In this document: piece after piece, positions 28,601 to 35,367 of the stretch
How positions within the stretch are numbered: the stretch's first letter is position 1
How the letters are laid out: each line of letters starts with the position of its first letter
NCBI GenBank assembly: GCA_001275005.1
Contig: JWZX01003306.1
Coordinates: forward strand, 1-64,000
Source: Chrysochromulina tobinii
Lineage: Eukaryota > Haptophyta > Prymnesiales > Chrysochromulinaceae
Direction: 5' to 3'
Length of the DNA stretch: 64,000 nucleotides
Notes under the pieces: model-generated
Told to the model about the DNA's origin: nothing
What the model saw: the letters and a program-made list of their open reading frames with translations, nothing else
Database searches by the model: none
Program-made: the position numbers and the translations under genes

Positions 28601-30180
28601 CTCGGGCGCGGGAGCGACTCCTGTGCGCACACGGCGCAGATGCTCTCGTGCGTGCGCACCGACGGCGCGCCTCCCTCGTTTGTCATCCCCCCGCCAACGC
28701 CCACGCTCGGGGGACACGCGTGCGTGTCCGCGAGGAGCGGATGGCTCGATCCCCATCCGGCGAGAGCCTGAGGGAACTCCCTGAGCGGCACGCCCTGCGT
28801 GCGCAGCCGAAGCGCCTCGCGTGTGAAGCGCACGCGCTGCGCGCACGGCCCGCAGACCCGTCTCTTTGCGCAGCCGAAGAGGTACGGATGCAGCTCGAGG
28901 TCGCGCGCCGAAAACCGCACGATTGCCGCGCCACCGCCAAACTGAGCTGCGCCGAGCGTGAGACGCGTGTGTGCGCTCGAGTTGGGCGGGAGCCGCACCC
29001 CGCAGTCGGCGACCAGAGAGTGCAGCAGGCAGCCGCCCTGCGCCGCCTCCACAGCCGCCTTGTCCGCCTCCGCTCTGGCCGCTTCCTGCGCCGCTCGCTT
29101 CTGTGGACGGAGCGCCGAGTTTGCCGCGCGGCTCGCGGCGCGCTTGAGGGCGGGCGCGCAGTCATCGAGCGCATACCCTGCGCGGAAGCAGCCGCGCAGC
29201 GTGATGTGAATGCCGACAGCGCTGCCGCTGCTGCTCACGCCGCCGCTGCTGCCCACGCCGCCCGCTCCGCATGCGCCGTCGCCCGTTGCCTCGTCGAGGC
29301 TCGAATCGTCATCAGGTCCCGTGCTTGACGAAGTCGAGTTTGCTTGACGAACTGGCAGATCGGGGCTCTCCTGCCACTTGCCGATGGCCATGCTCCAAGT
29401 CATCTTGAGCCCGTTGGCACCCTTGGGCGCCGCACCGGGGGGGCAATTGTGCGTCCCCGCGCCGGCGGCGCCGCCTACGACTGCGACAGCGCACCGGCCG
29501 ACGAGGCCATCCGCGACATCCAACGTGCTCCTCTGCACGTCCTTGACGTCCACGTGATCGGGACGCGGGCTCGGACTCACCGAGGATGAGGAGATAGTCG
29601 ATTGGCTCGACAGCACATGCAGGAGCGGGGGCTGCGCCTTTGGTACCGGTGGTATCGGCCCTGTCGGCAGCATCGCCTCCGCCTCCGCCGATGACGCTGC
29701 GGAGCCTGTGGCAGACGGATCAGTGGGACGCCGGTTGGCGAGCACTGGGGCCGTGGGCAAACGACGCGCTGATTGTGTGATCCGCCATATCTCGTCCGGG
29801 GCGAGGCGCCACACCTCGTCCTCGCCCAGCTCCATCTCGTCTCCGTCTGTGTACCGGATCACCGGGCGAGGGCCGAGCGAGGCGAGGACGCGGCCTCTGT
29901 ACCACTTGTGGTTGCCGGCCGGCGAGCACCACTGCACCTCTACATGCTCGCCCACATTGGGCCTCGGTCCGCTGGCGGGCAGCGTCGTCGTCGTCGTCGT
30001 CGTCGTCGCGGAGGCCGCTGCGAAAGCAGGCGAGCCGCTCCCATTCGCGTTGCCGCTAGAAGATGCGGTGCCGTTGAGAATCAGCGTGGAAAGTGGACGG
30101 CCGTCGTCCTCATCGGACGACGAGTCGTCATCGAGCGTTAGCCCTATCTCAAACCGCGTGAGGCCAGGGAGGAGCAGCAT
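25630..30180 (-). CDS. Multidomain protein kinase with Tudor-like and PHD-like modules
   Basis: 1516 residues from the ATG at 30180. In order: an N-terminal Tudor/Agenet-like barrel (about 75-135: VGEHVEVQWCSPAGNHKWYRGRV, PVIRYTDGDEMEL); a Cys-rich zone (CGVRLPP, GCAKRRVCGPC) and a PHD/RING-like finger (about 515-590: ICAVCAQE, CYEMADVRCTGHHGGKPC, YHRECLE, CSFCEHC); a long Pro/Ala-rich linker; a second barrel-like motif (FKLNERVEFRSRG); and a C-terminal kinase domain with glycine loop GSLLGRGGQCEVV, invariant Lys in VALKRL, catalytic loop HRDVKLDN, DFGFSL and APEVLE. The activation-loop-distal lobe contains a long Ala/Glu-rich insertion with repeated APTPAPTP before WYSADVHACAVAAWML. Linking a kinase with chromatin-reader-type modules is unusual and suggests a nuclear role. 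Substrates unknown. Confidence 0.82.
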   Translation of the reverse strand: MLLLPGLTRFEIGLTLDDDSSSDEDDGRPLSTLILNGTASSSGNANGSGSPAFAAASATTTTTTTTLPASGPRPNVGEHVEVQWCSPAGNHKWYRGRVLASLGPRPVIRYTDGDEMELGEDEVWRLAPDEIWRITQSARRLPTAPVLANRRPTDPSATGSAASSAEAEAMLPTGPIPPVPKAQPPLLHVLSSQSTISSSSVSPSPRPDHVDVKDVQRSTLDVADGLVGRCAVAVVGGAAGAGTHNCPPGAAPKGANGLKMTWSMAIGKWQESPDLPVRQANSTSSSTGPDDDSSLDEATGDGACGAGGVGSSGGVSSSGSAVGIHITLRGCFRAGYALDDCAPALKRAASRAANSALRPQKRAAQEAARAEADKAAVEAAQGGCLLHSLVADCGVRLPPNSSAHTRLTLGAAQFGGGAAIVRFSARDLELHPYLFGCAKRRVCGPCAQRVRFTREALRLRTQGVPLREFPQALAGWGSSHPLLADTHACPPSVGVGGGMTNEGGAPSVRTHESICAVCAQESLPRPSTDGHAVCYEMADVRCTGHHGGKPCRLAYHRECLERIAVPPPPPGTPFVCSFCEHCDTALTDVERARMDGGYKSLIKMLAAPANAKQPRGPAMMVTPPQPLSTLGCKLRAGADAPAALTTPPPTMLSSSFTSATQFDDAELLGFGSLGASARMAEKWQEDEDGMQVALALSASFSSAFSPVPPTTAMGTEQVVPLVTSAALQTSAALYTPVELGMVPEPPSLKQTPQPSPVPSPLRTSHKALTQSAVAPKALMDIAPPASIRPTTPTKHGPTPTKLPFKKRPATLAVADDEDESRAKRPAPRPPPLPTARPKAACSAAAACSAACSAAARVLPPPVLPPPPAPPKYMSRPQGMSKKPWDSCAMELALPPPPIKPVASWRRGTVPAAPAPPADFKLNERVEFRSRGQSSKDGTVVSVEPLKVRPDGAGRAAVLMGHVRILSPEAAQTPKAPAMAAAVAAPPPAAAPQPVVADAIEPPPTAAATAMLYSASSNPAAMTSATTPMAADAGTSCATAAGATVPSAPPMPIVSIPILKVGSLLGRGGQCEVVTATVPFGALDAEGLSGVLSGRFGMPLWNGRDARAAAPLNVALKRLVKTSPPGTARRLEWEAAILARASRAGTPHVLPLLGWDAPRAHLFLPLCGAGSVTDALRSRSADADLLARCALLGLCRALEQLHGPLRVAHRDVKLDNLLLMRPAKAATGFGPDDVVLTDFGFSLAAGINDNTSAAADLPATLPFTAPEVLERRRERRNAYLAILDSALSNPLSRTQPAKQHSADGPARMAPTQAPTPAPTPAPTPAAHEEPAHEEAAHPFEAWAEASSWAELQEALARIRKELKQLQNAPIDALERARRACRRLVAGPQAETIVASLDAAEREVRSSEVTLLARIDWYSADVHACAVAAWMLFHSQLQADAFPRFSHVTDTATRECGIEHALISGERPALNAPLVGTSLGGAWARLVREVLGDAWNATGASRPSMGRFVEVVSAAVEM

Positions 30181-30305
30181 GTCGCGAGCGAGCGTCGGAG
30201 CCTCTCGCTTCACGCGAACTCGGACCGCTCAGCAGTGGACTGAAAAACACGCGCGGAAATCGGCACGGCTTCACTTTCAAAACCATCTCCCCCCACTCTC
30301 AACAT

Positions 30306-32553
30306 TCATTTGGGACGGGGTTCCGTCGGCACCTGAGCCTTCGAATCGACCAGCCCGACCTGATACTCAAGCATTTGCGGCCCCTTATCGTCCGAGGGCA
30401 GCACGATGCGGAAGAGCTGGTCGTTGCGCTGAAGAAAGTGGAACAGGCCCGAGAACTGCTGCTTGAGCTTCGCGAGCTGGCCGCGCGAAGCCAGGTGCCG
30501 GCCAACGTTGCGCGACGAGGCGACGCCGCCCTGCTCGAGCAGGAAGGCGCGCACGCTCTCCTGGAGCAAGGTCTCGGCCTCGTCCGCCTGCTTGAGGCTG
30601 CTCTCGCCACCACCGGCCGCTGCCGCGGGCGAGCGGTACGGCCTGGAGAGCGCCGGAGCGGCGGCGCCCGCGCCCGAGGGCGGTGGCGCCCTTGCTGCTG
30701 CCGAGGCCACAGCTGCCGCCGTGGCAAGCTGCTCAGTCCTCCCCAGCTCGCCTCGTCCTCCCCATTTGGAGGCTACCGGCGCGCTGGCAGGGGCTGCTGT
30801 GGCAGCGGCTGCCGCAGGGACTGCTGTGGCAGCGGCTGCGGCAGGGGCTGCTGTGACAGCGGCTGCGGCAGGGGCTGCTGTGGCCCCACTCGTGGAGTCA
30901 GCCAGGATGGCCGCCACGAGTCTCTCAATAAGGTCAGCCTTGCGCCCGAGCGTTGAGAGACCACGTCGGCGCAGCTCGTCGCGCAGCTTCGGCAACGTTG
31001 CACTGCTGGGTTGGAATGGTGCACCCATGCCCTCCTCCGTGAGGCCTGCGTCCATGTCGTCCTCGACATAGTCGCGTCTGCCGCTGCTGCCGCTGCTGCC
31101 GCTGCTGCCGCTGCCGCCGCTGCCGCCGCTGCCGCCGCTGCCGCCGCTGCTGCCGCTGCTGCCGCTGCTGCCGCTGCTGCCGCTGCTGCCGCTGCTGCCG
31201 CTGCTGCTGAGCGATGGCCGTTCTTGACCACTCCCGATCTTGGCATCAATGAGCAAGCCCTCCTGCTCGTCCGCAGGCGCATCGACCAAAGAGACAAAGA
31301 ACTCACCCTTCGGTTGCGGCCCACCCTCGCCGTCGGTGGCCGAGATCGCGCCGTCGCCGTCCTCGGTGAACTCACAGTGGAAGATGTCGGGGAAGGTGGC
31401 GAAGAAGGCGCGCAGCCCGAAGTGGCGCTGCTTGAGCTGCGAGAGCGTATCCTCATTGCCGATGCGCGATGCCTGCAGGAATCAGTGGCAATCAGTGGCA
31501 ATCAGTGGCTATCCACGGTCATCAGTGGCACTTGCCTGCAGGAAGTGCCCGTGGCCATCAGGGATCATCAGTGGCAATCAGTGGCTATCCATGGTCATCA
31601 GTGGCACTTGCCTGCAGGAAGCGCCCGATGTCGCGCGACGACACTGGGCTTTGGCCAGCGAGCGTGCGCTCGCGGATGAACTCTTTGACGAGACGGAGGA
31701 GCTCGGATGCGGTCGACTGCGGCGCACCGGGCGCGAGCGCATCCGCCTTGGGACGGATCAGGTAGTCCAGGTGGTCGTCCAGCCAGATCGGCTCGAAGTC
31801 GCGCACGTGCGCCTGCGGCCCGAGCAGATCGTGGCTGCAGCAGTTGCGCATCGAGCAGATGGCTACGCGCTTACCCTTGGTGCGGATGCGCGAGAGCGCG
31901 GGCATAAAGTCCTTGTCGCCGGACACGAGAACCGCCACATCGTACGCGCCGGGCAGCGACGCATAGTGCATCATCTCCACGGCGAGCGCGATGTCGATGC
32001 ACTTCTCCTGATGGCCGACAGTGGTCGACAGGTGCACGTCATAGTTGGCCTTCTCCATCCCCTTGAAGAGACGCTTGCGCGGCGATTGCACGTCCGTGTC
32101 CGCGCGCATCGAAGCGAACGCAACGGAACGCACCACCTCCACGAAGCGCTGCGTTTTGAAGCGCTCGAGCATCTCCTTGTGCAGGCGCTGCGCAATCAGC
32201 TGCGGCAGCCGGTCAAAGTCGATGCTGTGCGAGTACTCCCAGCCCTCGCCGTACTTGCGCGTCACGGGGCAGTTTGGCCTCCGGCCATGCAACGAGTAGT
32301 AGAGCCACGAACCGTCGATGAAGATCATCGTGCGCAACGGCCACGATGAGCTCTGATACTCGAAGACACTGTCCAGCGAGCCTGGTTCCTCCAGCTGCCG
32401 GACATGCTCCTCCGGCAAGTCTGGCGGTGGGAACGGCGAACGGAAGATACACTCTGGCCCCGAAGCTCGCCGCGACAGTAATAAAGCGCCGCAGCCGCCG
32501 AGCGATGTGTACGCGGACACGCCGCACACCAACAGGCACAGTCTCAGCCACAT
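30306..32553 (-). CDS. NYN-LOTUS-SAP-LOTUS protein, two exons, secretory leader
   Basis: Exon 1 is 32553-31612 and exon 2 is 31472-30306. They are joined by an intron with a GC-AG boundary (CAG|GCAAGT ... TGCAG|GC) in phase 0, and the frames agree exactly. From the ATG at 32553 the first 20 residues (MWLRLCLLVCGVSAY) form a signal peptide with transit-like sequence after it. Residues about 75-270 form a NYN/PIN-like nuclease domain with the acidic residues in MIFIDGSWLYYSL, CIDIALAVEMM and VLVSGDKDFMPAL. A first LOTUS/OST-HTH domain spans the splice site (FIRERTLAGQSPVSSRDIGRFLQ + ASRIGNEDTLSQLKQ..FFATFPDIFHC). A Gly-Ser repeat, a SAP motif (LPKLRDELRRRGLSTLGRKADLIERL) and a second LOTUS (VRAFLLEQGG..FHFLQRNDQLFRI) follow. 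It is likely an RNA-cleaving or RNA-binding factor, possibly in the plastid; the location is inferred. Confidence 0.85.
31078..31209 (-). repeat. Trinucleotide-based repeat encoding Gly-Ser-Ser
   Basis: Roughly 130 bases of CTGCCGCTG/CTGCTGCCG units inside exon 2 encode about 43 residues of Gly-Ser-Ser and Gly-Gly-Ser. It probably serves as a flexible linker and is expected to vary in length among individuals. The opposite strand reads as poly-Ala in an unused frame. Confidence 0.85.
31473..31611 (-). other. 139-nt GC-AG intron made of imperfect tandem copies
   Basis: The intron of the NYN-LOTUS gene, deduced from phase-0 continuity of two domain-bearing frames. On the gene strand it starts GCAAGTGCC and ends CTGCAG. 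Inside, at about 31531-31555, the sequence CACTTCCTGCAG-GCAAGTGCC recurs: this is a copy of the exon 1/intron junction itself. The short motif GCCACTGATTG/GATG is repeated around it. The internal donor copy lies after an in-frame stop, so the outer donor must be the productive one. Confidence 0.75.
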
Positions 32554-32590
32554 GTGGCCACTCCCCTCCAAAGCTCGGACGAGCTCGGTG

Positions 32591-32726
32591 CCGGTACATG
32601 TAAAAGGACACTCGGGCGAGTCTCGGGCGGGATAACGGGCACTCGGATCACATAGATGAACCTCACAACCTTCCCAACCCACCAAACCCACACGCACGAC
32701 CGCTCGACGACCGAAACCGCGGCCGG
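32591..32726 (-). repeat. Dispersed cassette A, copy 1, upstream of the NYN gene
   Basis: This stretch matches 44533-44694 in the same order. Shared blocks include GTAAAA.GACAC, a CGGG-rich block, GGCACTCGGA.CACA.AGA.GAACCTCACAACC, AACCCACCA and CGACGACCGAA.CCGCGGCC. Both copies sit immediately 5' of a minus-strand gene, so each may contribute a promoter or 5' UTR. Seen by eye; the alignment should be made formally. Confidence 0.6.
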
Positions 32727-32950
32727 TAGATCATGCGGTAGATGCCGCCACCTCTCCCCACTCCCTATAATCCCTACTCACCTAACTCTCTTGGAGTACA
32801 TTATCAGAGATTTCAAGTGCCTTCAAAACTGTGCACTCAGGCCGCTGCGGATCAGCCGAGCGGGCGATGTATGTCATGATACAACTCGTGAGACTCATGG
32901 CCCGTGGCCTCCGTGCCAAGCCACGGCCTTTACCTATGAAATACATCACT

Positions 32951-33490
32951 TCAGAGAGGATCTCGTAGATTTCGCCGCTGGAGATAATATCCCGTGCTAT
33001 CGTCTCCGCCCCATGATAGAAGGCTACCGATCTCGCTCTTGGCCGCACGCGACTCGACCTTCCGGCGCGAGGACATGCCTGCCAGCTGGCTCTGGCTTCC
33101 AGTGTAGTTGACCAGCTGCACAGGCTCGTCCTTCTCTCTGAGCTCTGCGAGGCTAATGACCTGAGGCTCATGGCCGCTCGCACGCGCCGACGGCGCTTCC
33201 GCTCGCGCTCGCTGCCCAGTACCTACGCGCATTCCCATCTCAGCCGGCCGGCTGCCTGCCGTTGTCACACGCTCACGTTGGCTGCCTGCAGTGGATGGCA
33301 CCGTCGTCGAGGGCATGTCCTCGAGCGTGTCGTTAACCTTGGCGAGCAAGCCGCTGAGCGTCTGCATCTTTTCGAGCAGGGCCTCTTCCTGCTCCTGCAC
33401 GGATGGGCCACCGCCGAGCCGCTTCAGGTTTTCCTCGGTAAGCGGGACTGGCATTGCGCCGTTGTCGTGGGGGGGAAGTTTGAAGTTCAT
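32951..33490 (-). CDS. Small helical protein, unknown
   Basis: 179 residues from the ATG at 33490. The N-terminus MNFKLPPHDNGAMPVPLTEENLKRLGG leads to a short coiled coil (VQEQEEALLEKMQTLSGLLAKVNDTLEDM). A disordered Arg/Ser/Ala-rich stretch and a last short segment (EIGSLLSWGGDDSTGYYLQ) follow. No family is recognised. It is head-to-head with the SET gene at 33570, only 79 bp between start codons. A small subunit of a larger complex is possible. Confidence 0.5.
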   Translation of the reverse strand: MNFKLPPHDNGAMPVPLTEENLKRLGGGPSVQEQEEALLEKMQTLSGLLAKVNDTLEDMPSTTVPSTAGSQRERVTTAGSRPAEMGMRVGTGQRARAEAPSARASGHEPQVISLAELREKDEPVQLVNYTGSQSQLAGMSSRRKVESRAAKSEIGSLLSWGGDDSTGYYLQRRNLRDPL

Positions 33491-33569
33491 CTGGTGTCTT
33501 CGAAACGCTCGCCATGGCGCTCAGAAGCACCCTGCCTCCACGTTTTGTAGGGATTTCCTCCGCTTTTCC

Positions 33570-34940
33570 ATGGCCAGTGTTCTTGCAATCACAGTGTGGA
33601 TTTTCGGCATGCACTTGCTATTCGCAATGGTGTTTCTCGGAGCGCTCGAGGACGATCAAGATGGCGCGCGTCTCTTTGCGTGGATTCGCTCCGGCGGCAA
33701 CGGCACCGGGTTCATCGACGAGCGGCTGCAACTACGGCGCAGGGAAGGCGAAAGAATCCGCGGTATCTTCGCCAAAGAAGCCATGCCAAAGGATACGATG
33801 TTTGCGTGGGTGCCAGGGGACCGCATGCTTGAAGCTGCTAAAGGCGATGGCGATGCCCTTTGCCTGTTGATTGACCGTCTACACCACGACATCGAGCTCG
33901 GAAGCCAGTCGCCACTCGCACCCTACATCGCCATTATGGAAGCGCACGACACGAGCTCGCTCGCTGACATGTGGCTGGCTCGAGTGAGAGAACTGCTGGC
34001 GAGGATCCCGCCGTATGACTTTGGACGTCACCTCATGTGGTGGTTGGGGACATGCGCTGACCAGCAGGCTGACCAGCAGGCTGATCAGCAGGTTGATCAG
34101 CGCCGGGCTCGGGCCGCGCTGCTCGCCGTTGCGCGCGCCGTATCCATAACTGCGGAGCACCGCTCGCTGGTGCCTCTGTACGATATGCTCAACCATCGGA
34201 ACTGGCCTTGGTACAATACGAGGTGGGATTACGACGAGAGCGGGATGAAGATGTTCCTCACCCGCGCGGTCGAGAAGGGAGAAGAACTGTACAACTCCTA
34301 CGGGAGGTACGACGAAGACGCGCGGGGCTCGCCCGAAATCTTTCGAGATTACAGTTTCGTCGAGCAGTACCCTTCCGAGTGGTGGTTCTACGACGCCGCC
34401 TGCGCCGCCGCGACGCCGACGCCTCAGCTGAGCGAGGCCACGTGTCTGAAGCACCACTTCACCCTCGTGGACGGGTCGTCAGGCGCCCAATGGCCGATTG
34501 CTGTGGTGAACGGCCGCCACGCCTCTTCCCCGACCTCCTCATCGATCAAGAGCTTGTGGTTCTTGGTGCCGCCGGGCGTCATCGGCGGCGAGGAGGTGAC
34601 GGCGGAGGGACCGACGGGCTCGGCGGTCGTTACGCTCCCGGAGGGCAAAGTCGGAGGGGATAAGTATGAGATTCTCTTTGTCGACTCGGCCGAAGACCTG
34701 AGACAGTCGCGGGCCCTCGGCGCACAGGCTCTCGTGAAGGAGCTCGAGTCGGTCATGGCCCGAGTCATTGAGATGCGCGATGGAGAGGGGCACGCGGGGA
34801 CGAGCGACGCCGAGCGCCAGCAGCTCGATCTCCTGCTCCACTTTTGTGGCGCCTACCGTGACGCGCTACACGTTGCGCTCAGGTCGTTGGAGGCCCCTTC
34901 GGAGGGATTCGGAGGCGCTCGCACGCATGATGAGCTGTGA
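33570..34940 (+). CDS. SETD3/RLSMT-like SET-domain protein with N-terminal anchor
   Basis: 456 residues from the ATG at 33570; the frame is open upstream but without domain sense. Residues 1-25 (MASVLAITVWIFGMHLLFAMVF) form a hydrophobic signal or anchor. The rest resembles the SETD3/Rubisco-methyltransferase type of split SET protein: GIFAKEAMPKDTMFAWVP at the start, a middle insertion, then SLVPLYDMLNHRNW and EKGEELYNSYGRY. The usual NH/YG motifs are kept. A repeated Ala-Asp-Gln-Gln block (about 168-180) comes from a 12 bp tandem repeat at 34059-34103. Such enzymes methylate Lys or His on non-histone proteins. The anchor suggests an endomembrane or plastid location. Confidence 0.75.
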   Translation: MASVLAITVWIFGMHLLFAMVFLGALEDDQDGARLFAWIRSGGNGTGFIDERLQLRRREGERIRGIFAKEAMPKDTMFAWVPGDRMLEAAKGDGDALCLLIDRLHHDIELGSQSPLAPYIAIMEAHDTSSLADMWLARVRELLARIPPYDFGRHLMWWLGTCADQQADQQADQQVDQRRARAALLAVARAVSITAEHRSLVPLYDMLNHRNWPWYNTRWDYDESGMKMFLTRAVEKGEELYNSYGRYDEDARGSPEIFRDYSFVEQYPSEWWFYDAACAAATPTPQLSEATCLKHHFTLVDGSSGAQWPIAVVNGRHASSPTSSSIKSLWFLVPPGVIGGEEVTAEGPTGSAVVTLPEGKVGGDKYEILFVDSAEDLRQSRALGAQALVKELESVMARVIEMRDGEGHAGTSDAERQQLDLLLHFCGAYRDALHVALRSLEAPSEGFGGARTHDEL

Positions 34941-35367
34941 GAGAACGGTACCGTGGCATTATGGGGTTTTGTTGTCTCTCTAGTTTCCAAGGCGAGCGGA
35001 GTGGATCCCGCGTTTTCCCGCCCGGGTCGGCCGAAATGCGCGAGCTCGAGACTGCCTACGAGAAAGCAATTTCCGCGGTTTCTCCGACTCCGTTTGTTAC
35101 AACATTTTTTGCTACATTCTATGGAGAGACCGACCTCACTCTAGCGAAATTGAGTAGCCCGACCCCGAGCGAGCGAGAACTCAGTACTTGTGTTGACCGA
35201 GGGAGCGGAACCGTCCTTTGAGACGGTGAATGACTGACTGGCTGATGTTTTTACGCGTGGCCGACTGACTGACTGGTACCGGTACCGCCAATGTATTGAC
35301 GAACCAAAGTTGTCCAAAGGAAGGAGGCCGCAAGGAGTCGCCCCTCCTCAGGGTCGCGGTGCCACGG
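34941..35367. other. Intergenic region with repeat B copy 2
   Basis: About 430 bases without a supported gene. It carries the second copy of repeat B (35187-35225) and a TGACTGACTGGCTGA-type short repeat (35228-35275) ahead of the Ala-rich protein gene. Confidence 0.5.
35187..35225 (+). repeat. Dispersed 40 bp repeat B, copy 2
   Basis: Begins CTTGTGTTGACCGAGG and ends CCTTTGAGACG; matches 1376-1415 with a few differences. Followed at once by TGACTGACTGG repeats, which are not near copy 1. Confidence 0.65.

Noticed and set aside
31011-31280. Poly-Ala reading frame on the plus strand
   Set aside because: It is the reverse reading of the Gly-Ser repeat in the NYN-LOTUS gene; no independent gene evidence.
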